Below are positions 17,543 through 26,109 of a stretch of DNA of 64,000 bases, in pieces. The translations under genes were made by a program, and so were the position numbers. The DNA comes from Streptomyces sp. LBL (GTDB taxonomy: Bacteria > Actinomycetota > Actinomycetes > Streptomycetales > Streptomycetaceae): the NCBI RefSeq assembly GCF_029893585.1, contig NZ_JARXYX010000005.1:276734-340733 (forward strand), read 5' to 3'. A model generated the notes under the pieces. That model was not told the origin of the DNA and did not search any database. It was given only the letters and a program-made list of their open reading frames with translations. Position 1 is the first letter of the stretch. Every line of letters begins with the position of its first letter.

Positions 17543-18109
17543 GTGAGATCAGTCAGGGCAGCGGCGCCGCTGCACGAGTTGGACGAGGAGCGTCTCGTCC
17601 GGCTGGTGGCAAAAGGCGACCGTGCCGCGTTCGAGGAGTTGTATCGGCGTACGTCGCCGTGGCTGGCGGTGCGGCTGCGCCGCCGGTGTGTGGACGAGCA
17701 GATCGTCGCGGAGGTCATGCAGGAGACCTACATGGCGGTGTGGCGCGCGGCGGGGGCGTTCGCCGGAGCCGCGGTCGGAGGGACGGCCACGGGTTGGCTG
17801 TGGACGATTGCGGCGCGCCGCCTGGTCGACGCGTTCCGGCGCAGGGCTCACCACGCGGAGCCGCCGACGGCTGCCGCTCTGCCCGACGCGGCGCCCGCCG
17901 CCGAGGAGGAGGCGCTCTCGGCAACCGTCGGCGGTGACGTCGGGGACGCGCTGCGGTGCCTGGCGCCGGAGCTGAGACAGGTACTGCAGGCCATGGTGCT
18001 CGACGGGTTGTCCGTCCGGGAGACCTCGGTCCTGCTCGGGCTGCCCGAGGGCACGGTGAAGACCCGTGCCCGCCGGGCCCGGATCGCGATGCGGAGGGCG
18101 CTGGCGTGA
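17543..18109 (+). CDS. ECF-type RNA polymerase sigma factor
   Basis: About 188 residues, with region 2 (DRAAFEELYRRTSPWLAVRLRRR, then QIVAEVMQETYMAVWRAAGAF) and region 4 (PELRQVLQAMVLDGLSVRETSVLLGLPEGTVKTRARRARIAMRRAL, a helix-turn-helix). GTG 17543 is the likely start; an in-frame upstream start at 17486 would add 19 residues. It overlaps the zinc-finger membrane protein by 4 bp (GTGA, 18106-18109), so sigma factor and likely inhibitor are made together. It heads a five-gene operon with an ABC transporter. Confidence 0.92.
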   Translation: MRSVRAAAPLHELDEERLVRLVAKGDRAAFEELYRRTSPWLAVRLRRRCVDEQIVAEVMQETYMAVWRAAGAFAGAAVGGTATGWLWTIAARRLVDAFRRRAHHAEPPTAAALPDAAPAAEEEALSATVGGDVGDALRCLAPELRQVLQAMVLDGLSVRETSVLLGLPEGTVKTRARRARIAMRRALA

Positions 18110-18972
18110 GTGTGGGACACGCGTCGATGCGGATCATCAAGGGCTACGCGCGCGGCGGCACGGACCTCGCCGCCGACGAGGTGTGGGCCGTGGAGGCCCA
18201 TCTGGAGACGTGCCGGGTGTGCCGTGACCGGCTGGCTGCCGCTGTCGGTGCCGAGGTGGCCGCCGTGGCGTCGCTGGTCGACACCGTGTGGTCCGGCCTC
18301 GAACCCCGGTTGGCGGTCACCGCCACGATGCCGCGCGGACGACTCTGGTCGGCGCCGCTGTCGAGGTGGCTGACGAGGTGGCTGACGCCCACGATGGTGC
18401 CGTGGCTGGCCATGGTCGTGGGCGTGACGCTGTTGACCCTGCTGCTTGACCTGGCTGGCACCGGCATCGGCATCGGTTCCGGCTCCGGTTCCGGTTCCGG
18501 TTCCGGCGAGGTGTCGCTGGTGCTGCTGTTCGCGCCGGTCCTGCCCGTGCTCGGCGTCGCGGCGTCCTGGTCGCGCGGTCTTGATCCGGCGTACGAACTG
18601 ACGGCCTCGGTGCCCAGGGCCGGGCTCCATCTGGTGCTGCGGCGCACCGCGTCCGTGCTCGGCGTGGTCGTCCCCGGGCTGCTGGTGGGCGGATGGGTGA
18701 CCGGGGTGATGGTGGCTCAGTGGCTGCTGCCCTGCCTGGCCTTCACGGCGACGACGCTGGCGCTCGGCGGTGTCGTCGGTGTGACCCGCGCCGCCGTCGT
18801 ACTGGCCGCCGTATGGGCCGCCGTGGTCGTGGCGCCGACCCTGGCCACCAGCCGTACGACCTTCGCCCTGCAGCCGGCCGGGCTACCCGCGTGGGGGCTG
18901 GTCCTCGCACTCGGCATCGGTGTCGTGATCGCCCGCAGAGGCGCGTACTCCGTGCTGGGAGCCCATCGATGA
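18106..18972 (+). CDS. zinc-finger multi-pass membrane protein, putative anti-sigma factor
   Basis: A 288-residue protein whose cytosolic N-terminus carries the zinc anti-sigma signature H-x3-C-x2-C (EAHLETCRVCRDRLAAAVG). About six hydrophobic helices follow (from MVPWLAMVVGVTLLTLLLDL to WGLVLALGIGVVIARRGA). Most anti-sigma factors have one helix, so this is unusual. A Gly-Ser repeat linker (GIGIGSGSGSGSGSGSG) separates the first two helices. It is coupled to the sigma gene upstream and the ATPase gene downstream. The inferred role is to hold the sigma factor at the membrane until a signal, perhaps from the transporter, frees it. Confidence 0.8.
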   Translation: MSVGHASMRIIKGYARGGTDLAADEVWAVEAHLETCRVCRDRLAAAVGAEVAAVASLVDTVWSGLEPRLAVTATMPRGRLWSAPLSRWLTRWLTPTMVPWLAMVVGVTLLTLLLDLAGTGIGIGSGSGSGSGSGEVSLVLLFAPVLPVLGVAASWSRGLDPAYELTASVPRAGLHLVLRRTASVLGVVVPGLLVGGWVTGVMVAQWLLPCLAFTATTLALGGVVGVTRAAVVLAAVWAAVVVAPTLATSRTTFALQPAGLPAWGLVLALGIGVVIARRGAYSVLGAHR

Positions 18973-19874
18973 TCGTCGGAAAGTACACCGGAAAGTACAC
19001 CGGAGAGAACGCCGGAGAGAACACCAGAAAGAACGTCGGCAAGAACATCCGAAGGGAACACCACATGACGTCCGCGGTGAGCGCGGCCGACATCGCGCCG
19101 ACGGCCTACGCCTGGGAGATCCAGGCCACCGGGCTGAAGGTGAGGGTCGGAAGGAAACGGATGGCCGTCGACGGCCTTGACCTGTCGCTGGGCACCGGCG
19201 TCCACGGTCTCCTCGGCCCCAACGGGGCGGGCAAGACCACCCTCATCCGGGCTCTGGCCACCGTGCTGCGCCCCACCGAGGGCAGCCTGGAGATGCTCGG
19301 CGAGTCCGTGGGCGGCAAGGGCGAGCACCGTGCGCTGCGCCGTCGGATCGGTTACCTGCCGCAGGAGTTCGGCTACTACAAGCGGTTCACGGTGCGCGAG
19401 TTCGTCGAGTACATGGCGTGGCTGAAGGAGGTGCCCAAGGCGGACATCCCCGCGGCGGTGCAGCGCGCGGTGGAGCGCGTGGGGCTGGCGGACCGGGCCG
19501 ACGAGAAGATGAAGGCGCTGTCGGGCGGCATGGTCCGGCGGGTCGGCATCGCCCAGGCCATCGTCAACGACCCGTCGGTCCTCCTGCTGGACGAACCGAC
19601 GGTCGGCCTCGACCCGGCGCAGCGGCTGCGCTTCCGCGAGTTGCTGCAGGAACTGGGCACGGACACCTGCGTGGTCGTCTCGACCCACCTGGTGGAGGAC
19701 GTGGCCGCCGCCTGCACCGACGTGGTGCTCTTCGCCGAGGGACGGCTGGTCTTCAAGGGTCCTCCGGACGAGCTGGCCTCGGCGGGCGGCCCGGAGCACG
19801 TGGGTGACAGCCCGCTGGAGCGCGGCTACTCGGCCCTGCTGCTCAACCCCGAGCAGGGAAGGGGCACTTGGTGA
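18969..19874 (+). CDS. ABC transporter ATP-binding protein
   Basis: A 301-residue ATPase with Walker A GPNGAGKTT, Q-loop LPQEFG, signature LSGGMVRR, Walker B VLLLDEPTVGLDP and switch histidine STHLVED, all intact. ATG 18969 overlaps the previous stop (ATGA) and has GGGAG seven bases upstream. It adds a 32-residue leader made of four-residue repeats (GKYT-GKYT-GENA-GENT-RKNV-GKNI). ATG 19065, with GGGA eight bases upstream, is the alternative and starts closer to the family norm. Partner is the permease at 19871. Confidence 0.92.
   Translation: MIVGKYTGKYTGENAGENTRKNVGKNIRREHHMTSAVSAADIAPTAYAWEIQATGLKVRVGRKRMAVDGLDLSLGTGVHGLLGPNGAGKTTLIRALATVLRPTEGSLEMLGESVGGKGEHRALRRRIGYLPQEFGYYKRFTVREFVEYMAWLKEVPKADIPAAVQRAVERVGLADRADEKMKALSGGMVRRVGIAQAIVNDPSVLLLDEPTVGLDPAQRLRFRELLQELGTDTCVVVSTHLVEDVAAACTDVVLFAEGRLVFKGPPDELASAGGPEHVGDSPLERGYSALLLNPEQGRGTW
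18978..19049 (+). repeat. six 12-bp tandem units in the ABC ATPase leader
   Basis: Six degenerate copies of a 12-base unit beginning GGAAAGTACACC; the first two are identical and later ones have drifted. They encode (GKYT)n if translation starts at 18969. Confidence 0.85.
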
Positions 19875-21265
19875 ACGGCAGAGTCCTGCGTATCGAGTTG
19901 AGGCGTTCGGTCGCCCCGTGGGCCGGCGTCGTGGTCCTGGTACCCGCGCTGGCGTTCCTGTACCTGCTGAACGGCGCCTGGTGGAGTGGCACCACGGCGT
20001 GGACGGCCCAGTGGACACCGCTGGCCCTGTGGACCCGCTCCCTGCTGTTCTACCTGTGGCCGCTCGCCGTGGGGCTCGGGGCGCTGCAGGGACTGCGCGA
20101 TCACCGCTCGAAGATGTCCGAGCTGCTGACGAGCACGTCGCGGCCCGCCCGACACCGCGCGGCCATCCTGGCGGGCGCGACGGCGATCACGCTGGCCTCG
20201 GCCTTCGCGTTCCTCGTCCTCGTGGGTGGGGTCCAGGTGCTCGCCCACACCGAGTACACGCACCTCGGGTGGCTGCCGATCTCGTTGGTGGGGGCACTTT
20301 CCCTCGTCGCGGGGGCCGTGCTGGGCATGGGGGCCGCGAGGGCCCTGCCGTCCCCTCTCACCCCGCCCGCGCTGGCCATGGGCGCCTTCGTGTTCACAGC
20401 CCTCATGTACATGTCGCTGGGACGGACGCAGACGGACACGGCGGACGGGTTCACGAGCACGGAACCGAACCGGGTCTCGCTGCTGTCACCGACGGTGGAA
20501 GACGCACGCGAGGCGTTCGTCACGCTCTCCGCCTCCGTGCACGTCGGGCAGACGATCTGGCTGCTCGGCATGGCCGCGACCGGCTTCGCGCTGCTCGTCG
20601 CCGCGACCCCGCGCGCCCGACTGACCGCCCTGGCGCCCGTCCTGGCGGGTGCGGCGATCGCCCTGCTCGTCCTCCCCGCCGACGCGCGCCGGATGTACGT
20701 CGTCGATGAGGCCGCCGCAGAGCTGGTGTGCAACGGCCCGGTGTGCGTGACGAAGACGCAGCAGGTACAACTCGCGGACCTGGCGGGTCCCGGCAAGGAG
20801 GCGCTGCGGCTGCTGCACGGTGCCCTGGGCGATCAGGCGCCGGCCTCGATCCGGGAGAACACCGCAGTACTGCCGGAGGGCTCCACGCCTCAATGGTCCC
20901 GCAAGACCGTGCTCCTCGACTTCGACGACGACATCGTCGCCGCCGCGAAGGGCGAGGAGCTCACCCGAGCCCTGATCGCCAAAGGCATGGTGCCAGGGTG
21001 CACCCCCGTCGGCTGGAGCGGCTTCGGGGGAGATGAATACGCGCAGACCGTCGCGGTGGGCTGGGTCCTCGGGGACCTCAAGCCGCTCCGCGGCACACCG
21101 GCAAGTATGCGCCGCAAGGTCGAAGCCGAGACCCGCCCGGTGTGGAAGAAACTCAAGGCGCTTCCCCGGTCCGAGCAGCTCTCGCGGATCAACGCGATGC
21201 GCGCCGCCGCGCTCTCCTGCAAGGGCAGCCCGTTCGATGTGATATCCGGCGGTGCGTCCCGGTGA
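19871..21265 (+). CDS. ABC transporter permease with large C-terminal extracytoplasmic domain
   Basis: About 464 residues. The first part has about six hydrophobic helices (APWAGVVVLVPALAFLYLLNG through LTALAPVLAGAAIALLVLP). The remaining ~190 residues are hydrophilic and follow the last helix, so they probably lie outside the membrane. They hold four cysteines (VCNGPVC, PGCTP, LSCKG) that could form two disulfides. GTG 19871 overlaps the ATPase stop (GTGA). The exported domain is a candidate sensor or substrate-binding part. Confidence 0.85.
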   Translation: MNGRVLRIELRRSVAPWAGVVVLVPALAFLYLLNGAWWSGTTAWTAQWTPLALWTRSLLFYLWPLAVGLGALQGLRDHRSKMSELLTSTSRPARHRAAILAGATAITLASAFAFLVLVGGVQVLAHTEYTHLGWLPISLVGALSLVAGAVLGMGAARALPSPLTPPALAMGAFVFTALMYMSLGRTQTDTADGFTSTEPNRVSLLSPTVEDAREAFVTLSASVHVGQTIWLLGMAATGFALLVAATPRARLTALAPVLAGAAIALLVLPADARRMYVVDEAAAELVCNGPVCVTKTQQVQLADLAGPGKEALRLLHGALGDQAPASIRENTAVLPEGSTPQWSRKTVLLDFDDDIVAAAKGEELTRALIAKGMVPGCTPVGWSGFGGDEYAQTVAVGWVLGDLKPLRGTPASMRRKVEAETRPVWKKLKALPRSEQLSRINAMRAAALSCKGSPFDVISGGASR

Positions 21266-21837
21266 GATGGCTGACGTTGTACGCACGTTCGCGTCAGGTA
21301 CCCGCGTCGCTCGCCGCGATGCTGATCGGCGCGGTGGCGGTGTGGGCACTCGCCCGGGACGGGAGCTCGGGGCCCGGTGATCCGAAGCTGCCCGCGCTCA
21401 TCCTCACAACGGGGGCGATGGCGGTCTCGGTCGGGCTCGGCGGGCAGGACCTCGCACTGGACCGGACGGCCGCGATCCGCTGGATACCTCGCAGGGCGGC
21501 GCATGTGCTGCTCGCCGGCGCGGCCGTCGCCGGGGTGCTGCTGACAGTGCAGACCATGGGCGTGTCCATGGCCACCACCGCGTTCGTCGTCCGGGACAGC
21601 GCGGGCCTGATGGGGCTGGTCGCCCTGGGCGCGGCGATCTCGGGCGGCCAGTACGCATGGACGCTGCCGTTCGCCTGGCTCTCGTTCGTGTTCTTCGCCC
21701 CGCCCCCGACGAATACGCCGATGCAGGCGGTGATGTGGATGCTGCTGCCACCCGGCACGGCAGCGGGCACCTGGACGGCCCTGGTCCTCACGGTCACCGG
21801 CACCACGGCCTACGCCGTCGCGGGACCGAGACGGTAA
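21262..21837 (+). CDS. membrane protein, last gene of the sigma-ABC operon
   Basis: A 191-residue protein with about six hydrophobic helices (ASLAAMLIGAVAVWALA; LPALILTTGAMAVSVGLGG; AAHVLLAGAAVAGVLLTV; LMGLVALGAAISGG; WTLPFAWLSFVFF; WTALVLTVTGTTAYAVAG). No family recognised. GTG 21262 overlaps the permease stop by 4 bp. By position it is likely a second membrane subunit of the transporter. Confidence 0.8.
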   Translation: MRWLTLYARSRQVPASLAAMLIGAVAVWALARDGSSGPGDPKLPALILTTGAMAVSVGLGGQDLALDRTAAIRWIPRRAAHVLLAGAAVAGVLLTVQTMGVSMATTAFVVRDSAGLMGLVALGAAISGGQYAWTLPFAWLSFVFFAPPPTNTPMQAVMWMLLPPGTAAGTWTALVLTVTGTTAYAVAGPRR

Positions 21838-21913
21838 CCGGACGGGGCCACGAGACCGGGCCACGGGACGTCCTGTTCGTCTGCGTCCACAACGTAGTCC
21901 CCTGAGAGGTCTC

Positions 21914-22888
21914 CTACGCGAGTCCCTGGCGCCGTGGGGTCGTCTCCAGGAGTTCGTGGGCCATTCGGTGCGCGGGTTCCGCGGTCTGCGCGGCGACGCG
22001 GTGGAAGGTCTCCTGGGCGGGGCGGGCCGGCCACTCGGGGGGCAGGTGGCGGGCCGGGAGTCTGGGGTCCGTGCGGATGGTCCAGAGCCACTCGCTGACC
22101 AGCCGCAGCAGGGTGCCGATCGGATCCTCGCCGGAACCGGCGTCCAGCCGGGCGGTCCAGCGCTTGTCGAAGGAGACGTACCGGGCGGCGATGCTCTCCA
22201 GGTCCCAGGTGTCGCGGATCATGAGCCCGATGTCGGTGGCCTCGTCGGCCTGGGCGTGGAAGATCTTGACGCGGTCGGCGAGGCCGAGCTCCGCGACCAG
22301 GCCGGCGACGTCGACCCTCCCCGGAGCGACCCACAGCCCGCTGTACAGCGCGCCGAATCCGGACCAGGCGAGCCGTGAGCGCAGGTCGTGGCGCTGGCGT
22401 TGCCAGGACTCGGGAAGCGAGAAGCCGAGCAGGGTCCAGGCGCCGTCCCAGTCGTCGTTGACGGCGCCTTTCTGCCAGATCCGGATCCGGCCGTCCTCCA
22501 GGACACGCGTCGCCTGCGGGGTGAGCCCGAAGTACATCCGGCGCCCCTCCCGCTGACGCCGCAGCAGGCCCCGGTTGACCATGCGGGTCAGCGTGGAGCG
22601 TACGGCCTGTTCCCCGACGCCGACGCGCCCGAGTACGTCGATGATGCTGCCGGAGTAGACACACACGTCGCCCTCGTCCAGGACGTGGTTGCCGAAGAAG
22701 GCGAGCATCAGCGACTGGGGGCGCGACTGCGGACTGTCTGAAGAGTCGGTGCCGGAAGGGTCGGTGCCCGACTCACCACTGTCCGCAGCGCCGCTGCCCG
22801 GACCGCCGCCGGTGTCGCTGGTGTCGCTGGTGTCGCTGTGCAAGGGATCCAAGGTGTCCAAGGTGTCCAGGAAGTCGTCGTCCGCCAC
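21914..22888 (-). CDS. PaaX-family transcriptional regulator
   Basis: About 324 residues. After a low-complexity acidic leader (DTLDTLDP and SDTSDTSDT repeats), the PaaX winged helix reads SLMLAFFGNHVLDEGDVCVYSGSIIDVLGRVGVGEQAVRSTLTRMVNRGLL. The PaaX C-terminal domain follows (WTLLGFSLPESWQRQRHDLRSRLAWSGFGAL). PaaX controls phenylacetate breakdown in some bacteria, but no such genes are nearby, so the effector here is unknown. GTG 22888 is the likely start. It lies 52 bases after the hydrolase gene on the same strand. Confidence 0.87.
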   Translation of the reverse strand: MADDDFLDTLDTLDPLHSDTSDTSDTGGGPGSGAADSGESGTDPSGTDSSDSPQSRPQSLMLAFFGNHVLDEGDVCVYSGSIIDVLGRVGVGEQAVRSTLTRMVNRGLLRRQREGRRMYFGLTPQATRVLEDGRIRIWQKGAVNDDWDGAWTLLGFSLPESWQRQRHDLRSRLAWSGFGALYSGLWVAPGRVDVAGLVAELGLADRVKIFHAQADEATDIGLMIRDTWDLESIAARYVSFDKRWTARLDAGSGEDPIGTLLRLVSEWLWTIRTDPRLPARHLPPEWPARPAQETFHRVAAQTAEPAHRMAHELLETTPRRQGLA

Positions 22889-22940
22889 GGTGGCAAGCGT
22901 ACGACCGCCCGCCGACAGCGCGGCGGACGGTCGTACGGAG

Positions 22941-24347
22941 TCACCGCCGGTCGGCGGGGTGGGCAAGGTCGTACGGCCGCAGGTACGGCGAGGGGTGGTA
23001 GGTGACGTAGCGGGCGGGGGTCGTGGGGTCGGCCGCGGTGGCCTTGGCGTCGAGGGCCTTCGGGTCGGTGGCCTGCCAGCCGCCGGTGGTGATGCGGTCC
23101 TCCAGGGTGTGCAGGGCGGCGAGCTGTTCGGCGGGGCTGAAGGTGCAGTGGCCGGCGTTGTCGACGTATGCCTGCCGGAGGAGAGGGGCCTCTCCGGCGG
23201 CGGCGACGGCGCGGCGCAGGGCGCTCTCGGTCTGGACGGGGACGAGGGCGTCGCCGGTGGTGTGGATGTCGAACTGCGGTGTGGCGAGCCGGCCGGTGAA
23301 AGAACTGGTGCGGCTCATCCACGTGACGGCGGACGGGTCGGCGCTGATGCGCGGGGCGCGGTCGAGGGTGGCGAGGTCGGCGCGCAGGGAGAGCCCGGCC
23401 TTCTTGTACAGCTCGGTGACCTCCTTGCGGACGGAGGAGCGGCCGAGCAGCGCCGCGTAGTCGACGCCGGTGTTCCATGACATGTTGCCGCCCGCGCGGA
23501 CCTCGGCCTCCTGCCGCCGGTTGAAGGCGGCGATCTTCAGCAGGCCCTTGACGGCGTCGTACTGGTTGGCCTGCTGTCCGTCCCAGTCGGTCGCGGCGGG
23601 GCGGGTCTGCGTCGGCTGGTTCCAGACCGGGATGTTGTGCAGGGCCGCGGCCAGGGCGATGCGGGCCCGTCCGTCGGCCGTCGACTGTGCCGAGTCGACC
23701 ACGGTGGTCAGGGCGTTCGCCGCATCGGTGGCGGCCGTCTGGTCCGGCAGTCCGGTCAGGGGGACGTCGGAGCCGGGTGCGAGGAGCGTCTTGAGGGCGA
23801 AGACGGGGTCGAGGGTGTTGTTCCAGTTGGCCACGCCTCCGTGGACCAGGCCGCACAGGGAGAGGGAGCCGTCGATCCGGTCCGGGTGCCGCTCGGCGAT
23901 CGCGGTGGTGACGAGGCCGCCGTACGACCTGCCCCAGGCGAGGGTGCGGCGGGCGGTGCCGAAGCGGTCGGTGAAGGCGGAGAGGGTGGCGAGCTGGTCG
24001 GGTACCGCGTCGGTCACCGCCCAGCCCGTGGTGGCGTACGAGGAGCCGACGAGCGCGTAGCCCTCCTTGAGCAACAGGGCCTTCGTGGCGTCGTCCGGGG
24101 CGTCCTGCGCGGGGTTGGGGCGGCCGGTGTCGTTGTATCCGTGGCTGAAGAGCAGGACGGTGCCGTTCCAGGCCGCGGGCACGTCCATCAGGTACGTCGC
24201 GCCGGAGGGGAGCCGGCCCTCGACGTGGCTCGTGGTGGCGGGGGCCGCCACGGCCGCGGTGGGCAGGGCGGTGACGGCGAGCAGGAGGGCCGCCGCGCAG
24301 GCGGTGCGGCGTGCGGTACGACGAGCGGTGGGGGTGCGGGTCGTCAT
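22941..24347 (-). CDS. secreted alpha/beta-hydrolase (tripeptidyl-aminopeptidase-like)
   Basis: A 468-residue protein with an arginine-rich n-region and a Sec-type signal ending ALPTAAVAAPA. The hydrolase core shows VLLFSHGYNDTG, the nucleophile elbow WGRSYGGLVTTAIAE (Ser in G-x-S-x-G) and a late histidine in YVDNAGHCTFSPAEQL. This pattern fits secreted esterases or peptidases of the alpha/beta fold. The ATG overlaps the upstream MHS transporter stop by 4 bp (24344-24347). The coupling suggests that the enzyme releases a small molecule which the transporter imports; the substrate is unknown. Confidence 0.85.
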   Translation of the reverse strand: MTTRTPTARRTARRTACAAALLLAVTALPTAAVAAPATTSHVEGRLPSGATYLMDVPAAWNGTVLLFSHGYNDTGRPNPAQDAPDDATKALLLKEGYALVGSSYATTGWAVTDAVPDQLATLSAFTDRFGTARRTLAWGRSYGGLVTTAIAERHPDRIDGSLSLCGLVHGGVANWNNTLDPVFALKTLLAPGSDVPLTGLPDQTAATDAANALTTVVDSAQSTADGRARIALAAALHNIPVWNQPTQTRPAATDWDGQQANQYDAVKGLLKIAAFNRRQEAEVRAGGNMSWNTGVDYAALLGRSSVRKEVTELYKKAGLSLRADLATLDRAPRISADPSAVTWMSRTSSFTGRLATPQFDIHTTGDALVPVQTESALRRAVAAAGEAPLLRQAYVDNAGHCTFSPAEQLAALHTLEDRITTGGWQATDPKALDAKATAADPTTPARYVTYHPSPYLRPYDLAHPADRR

Positions 24348-25759
24348 GCGGAGATCTCCTCCGTGGGGGAATGGGGGCCCGTGTGGGGGTCCGTGTGGGG
24401 GTCCGTGTGGGGGGTGGTGGGGCCTTCGGCGGTGCCGGTGAGAGAGGTCCGGCTGGTCTCCCGGAGGAACCCGACGGTCAGCGCGGTGACGAGGGAGCCT
24501 CCGCACAGCAGCAGGGCGACGGGCGTACCGCTGCCGCCGTTCCCGGCGACCAGGCTGCCGGCGATCAGCGGGGAGAAGCCGGCGCCGATGAGGGTGGCGC
24601 TCTGGTAGCCGAGGGAGGCGCCGGTGTAGCGGACCTTGGTGCCGAACATCTCGGTGAGCAGGGCGCCCAGCGGGCCGTACATCGTGGACTGGGCGATGCC
24701 GTGGCCGAGGACGACGGCGAGGATCAGCAGTCCCGGCGACTTCGAGTCGACCAGCGCCATGACGGGGAAGGCGAGCGCGGCCGAGGCGAGCGCTCCGGCG
24801 AGGACGACCGGGCGGCGGCCGATCCGGTCGGAGAGCGCGGACGCGCAGGGCAGGACGACGAGGGCGACGGAGGCGGACACCGTGAGCGCGGTGAGCACCT
24901 GCGGGCGGGCGTATCCGATGCCGGTGGCGTACGCGATCAGGTAACCGGTCAGCAGGGACTGGGCGGTGAAGGCGCCGATGCCGACACAGCAGGCCAGCAC
25001 CAGGGGGCGCGGGCGGCGCAGCACGTCGAGGACCGGCAGCCGCGACTCGGCGCGGTCCTTCTTCACCTCGGCGAACAGCGGGCTCTCGACGACCTTGAGG
25101 CGGACGAAGAGTCCGACGCCGAGCAGCACCGCGGTCAGCAGGAACGGCACCCGCCAGCCCCAGGCCGCGAACTCGTCCTTGGGCAGGGCGACGACGAGGG
25201 TGACGACGGAGGTGGACAGCAGGGAGCCGAGCGGGGCTCCCAGCTGCGTGAGGCTGGACCACAGCCCGCGCCGCCGTTCTCCCGCGTGCTCGACGACCAT
25301 CAGGGTGGCGCCGCCCCACTCACCGCCGATGGCGACGCCCTGCACGACGCGCAGGGTGATCAGCAGGACCGGCGCCCAGACGCCGATGGTGTCGTACGTC
25401 GGCAGCAGCCCGACGAGGAAACTGGCGCCGCCCATCAGGCCCATGGTGAGCAGCAGCATCGACTTCCGGCCGAGGCGGTCGCCGAAGTGCCCGAAGAGGA
25501 TGCCGCCGACGGGGCGGGCGACATAACCGGCGGCGAAGGTCCCGAACGCGGCGATCGTGCCGACGGCGGGATCGGCCCCGGGAAAGAACAGCTCGCCGAA
25601 GACGAGGGCGGCGACCGTTCCGTAGACGAGGAAGTCGTAGAACTCCACAGCGGTCCCGAGCAGCCCGGACAGGGCGACTCGGCGCAGTTGGCGGGTGCGC
25701 TCGGGGGTGCGCTCGGGGGTGCGTCCAGCGGTGTTTTCGGGGGTGGGGGACGGGGGCAT
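24344..25759 (-). CDS. MHS-family (metabolite:H+ symporter) MFS transporter
   Basis: A 471-residue, 12-helix transporter. Family motifs are clear: GLLGTAVEFYDFLVYGT, FGHFGDRLGRKSMLL (the MFS loop 2-3 motif), GGEWGGATLMVVEHA and RFGAKV-like sequence near FGTKVRYTG. MHS members such as ShiA, KgtP and ProP import organic acids or osmolytes with protons. ATG 25759 has GGGAGA upstream. The C-terminus holds a 12-bp repeat coding PHTD (24370-24410). Followed by the coupled exported hydrolase. Confidence 0.92.
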   Translation of the reverse strand: MPPSPTPENTAGRTPERTPERTRQLRRVALSGLLGTAVEFYDFLVYGTVAALVFGELFFPGADPAVGTIAAFGTFAAGYVARPVGGILFGHFGDRLGRKSMLLLTMGLMGGASFLVGLLPTYDTIGVWAPVLLITLRVVQGVAIGGEWGGATLMVVEHAGERRRGLWSSLTQLGAPLGSLLSTSVVTLVVALPKDEFAAWGWRVPFLLTAVLLGVGLFVRLKVVESPLFAEVKKDRAESRLPVLDVLRRPRPLVLACCVGIGAFTAQSLLTGYLIAYATGIGYARPQVLTALTVSASVALVVLPCASALSDRIGRRPVVLAGALASAALAFPVMALVDSKSPGLLILAVVLGHGIAQSTMYGPLGALLTEMFGTKVRYTGASLGYQSATLIGAGFSPLIAGSLVAGNGGSGTPVALLLCGGSLVTALTVGFLRETSRTSLTGTAEGPTTPHTDPHTDPHTGPHSPTEEISA

Positions 25760-25852
25760 CGCGGTCTCCCTTGACCGGGGGAAGGACACCGCGAAGTTAG
25801 GCGCTCCAGTGATCTCCGTCAATAAAGTGCACAACATTGGCTGGGCGAGTCC

Positions 25853-26108
25853 CCCTCAGGACACGCCCCCTCCTCCTCGGACCCGACCTCAGGACAGCCC
25901 TCAACCCCCAGCGCCGAACCTCCAGCCCTCAGCCCTAGCGCCCAGCCCCAGCCCTCAGCCCCAGCGCCCAGCCCCAGCCCCGGGCCCCACCACGAGGCCC
26001 ACCCGGAACCCCCACCACGAGGCCCCACCACGAGGCCCACCCGGAACCCCCACCACGAGGCCTCGCCTGCGGCCCGCCCGGAACCCCCTCCCGGAGGCGG
26101 CCCCGCCT
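25853..26108. repeat. GC-rich direct repeats between MHS transporter and histidine kinase genes
   Basis: About 250 bases without a gene. The first half (25910-25985) is a run of CCAGCCCCAGCCCTCAG-like units. The second half (25986-26075) has three to four copies of a longer unit built from CACCCGGAACCC and CCACCACGAGGCC. Both strands are open in several frames only because of the repeat composition. Confidence 0.75.
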
Positions 26109-26109
26109 G

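Noticed and set aside
25853..26108. A CRISPR array in the repeat-rich gap
   Set aside because: Repeat units are directly adjacent with no unique spacers, and no cas genes are in the window.
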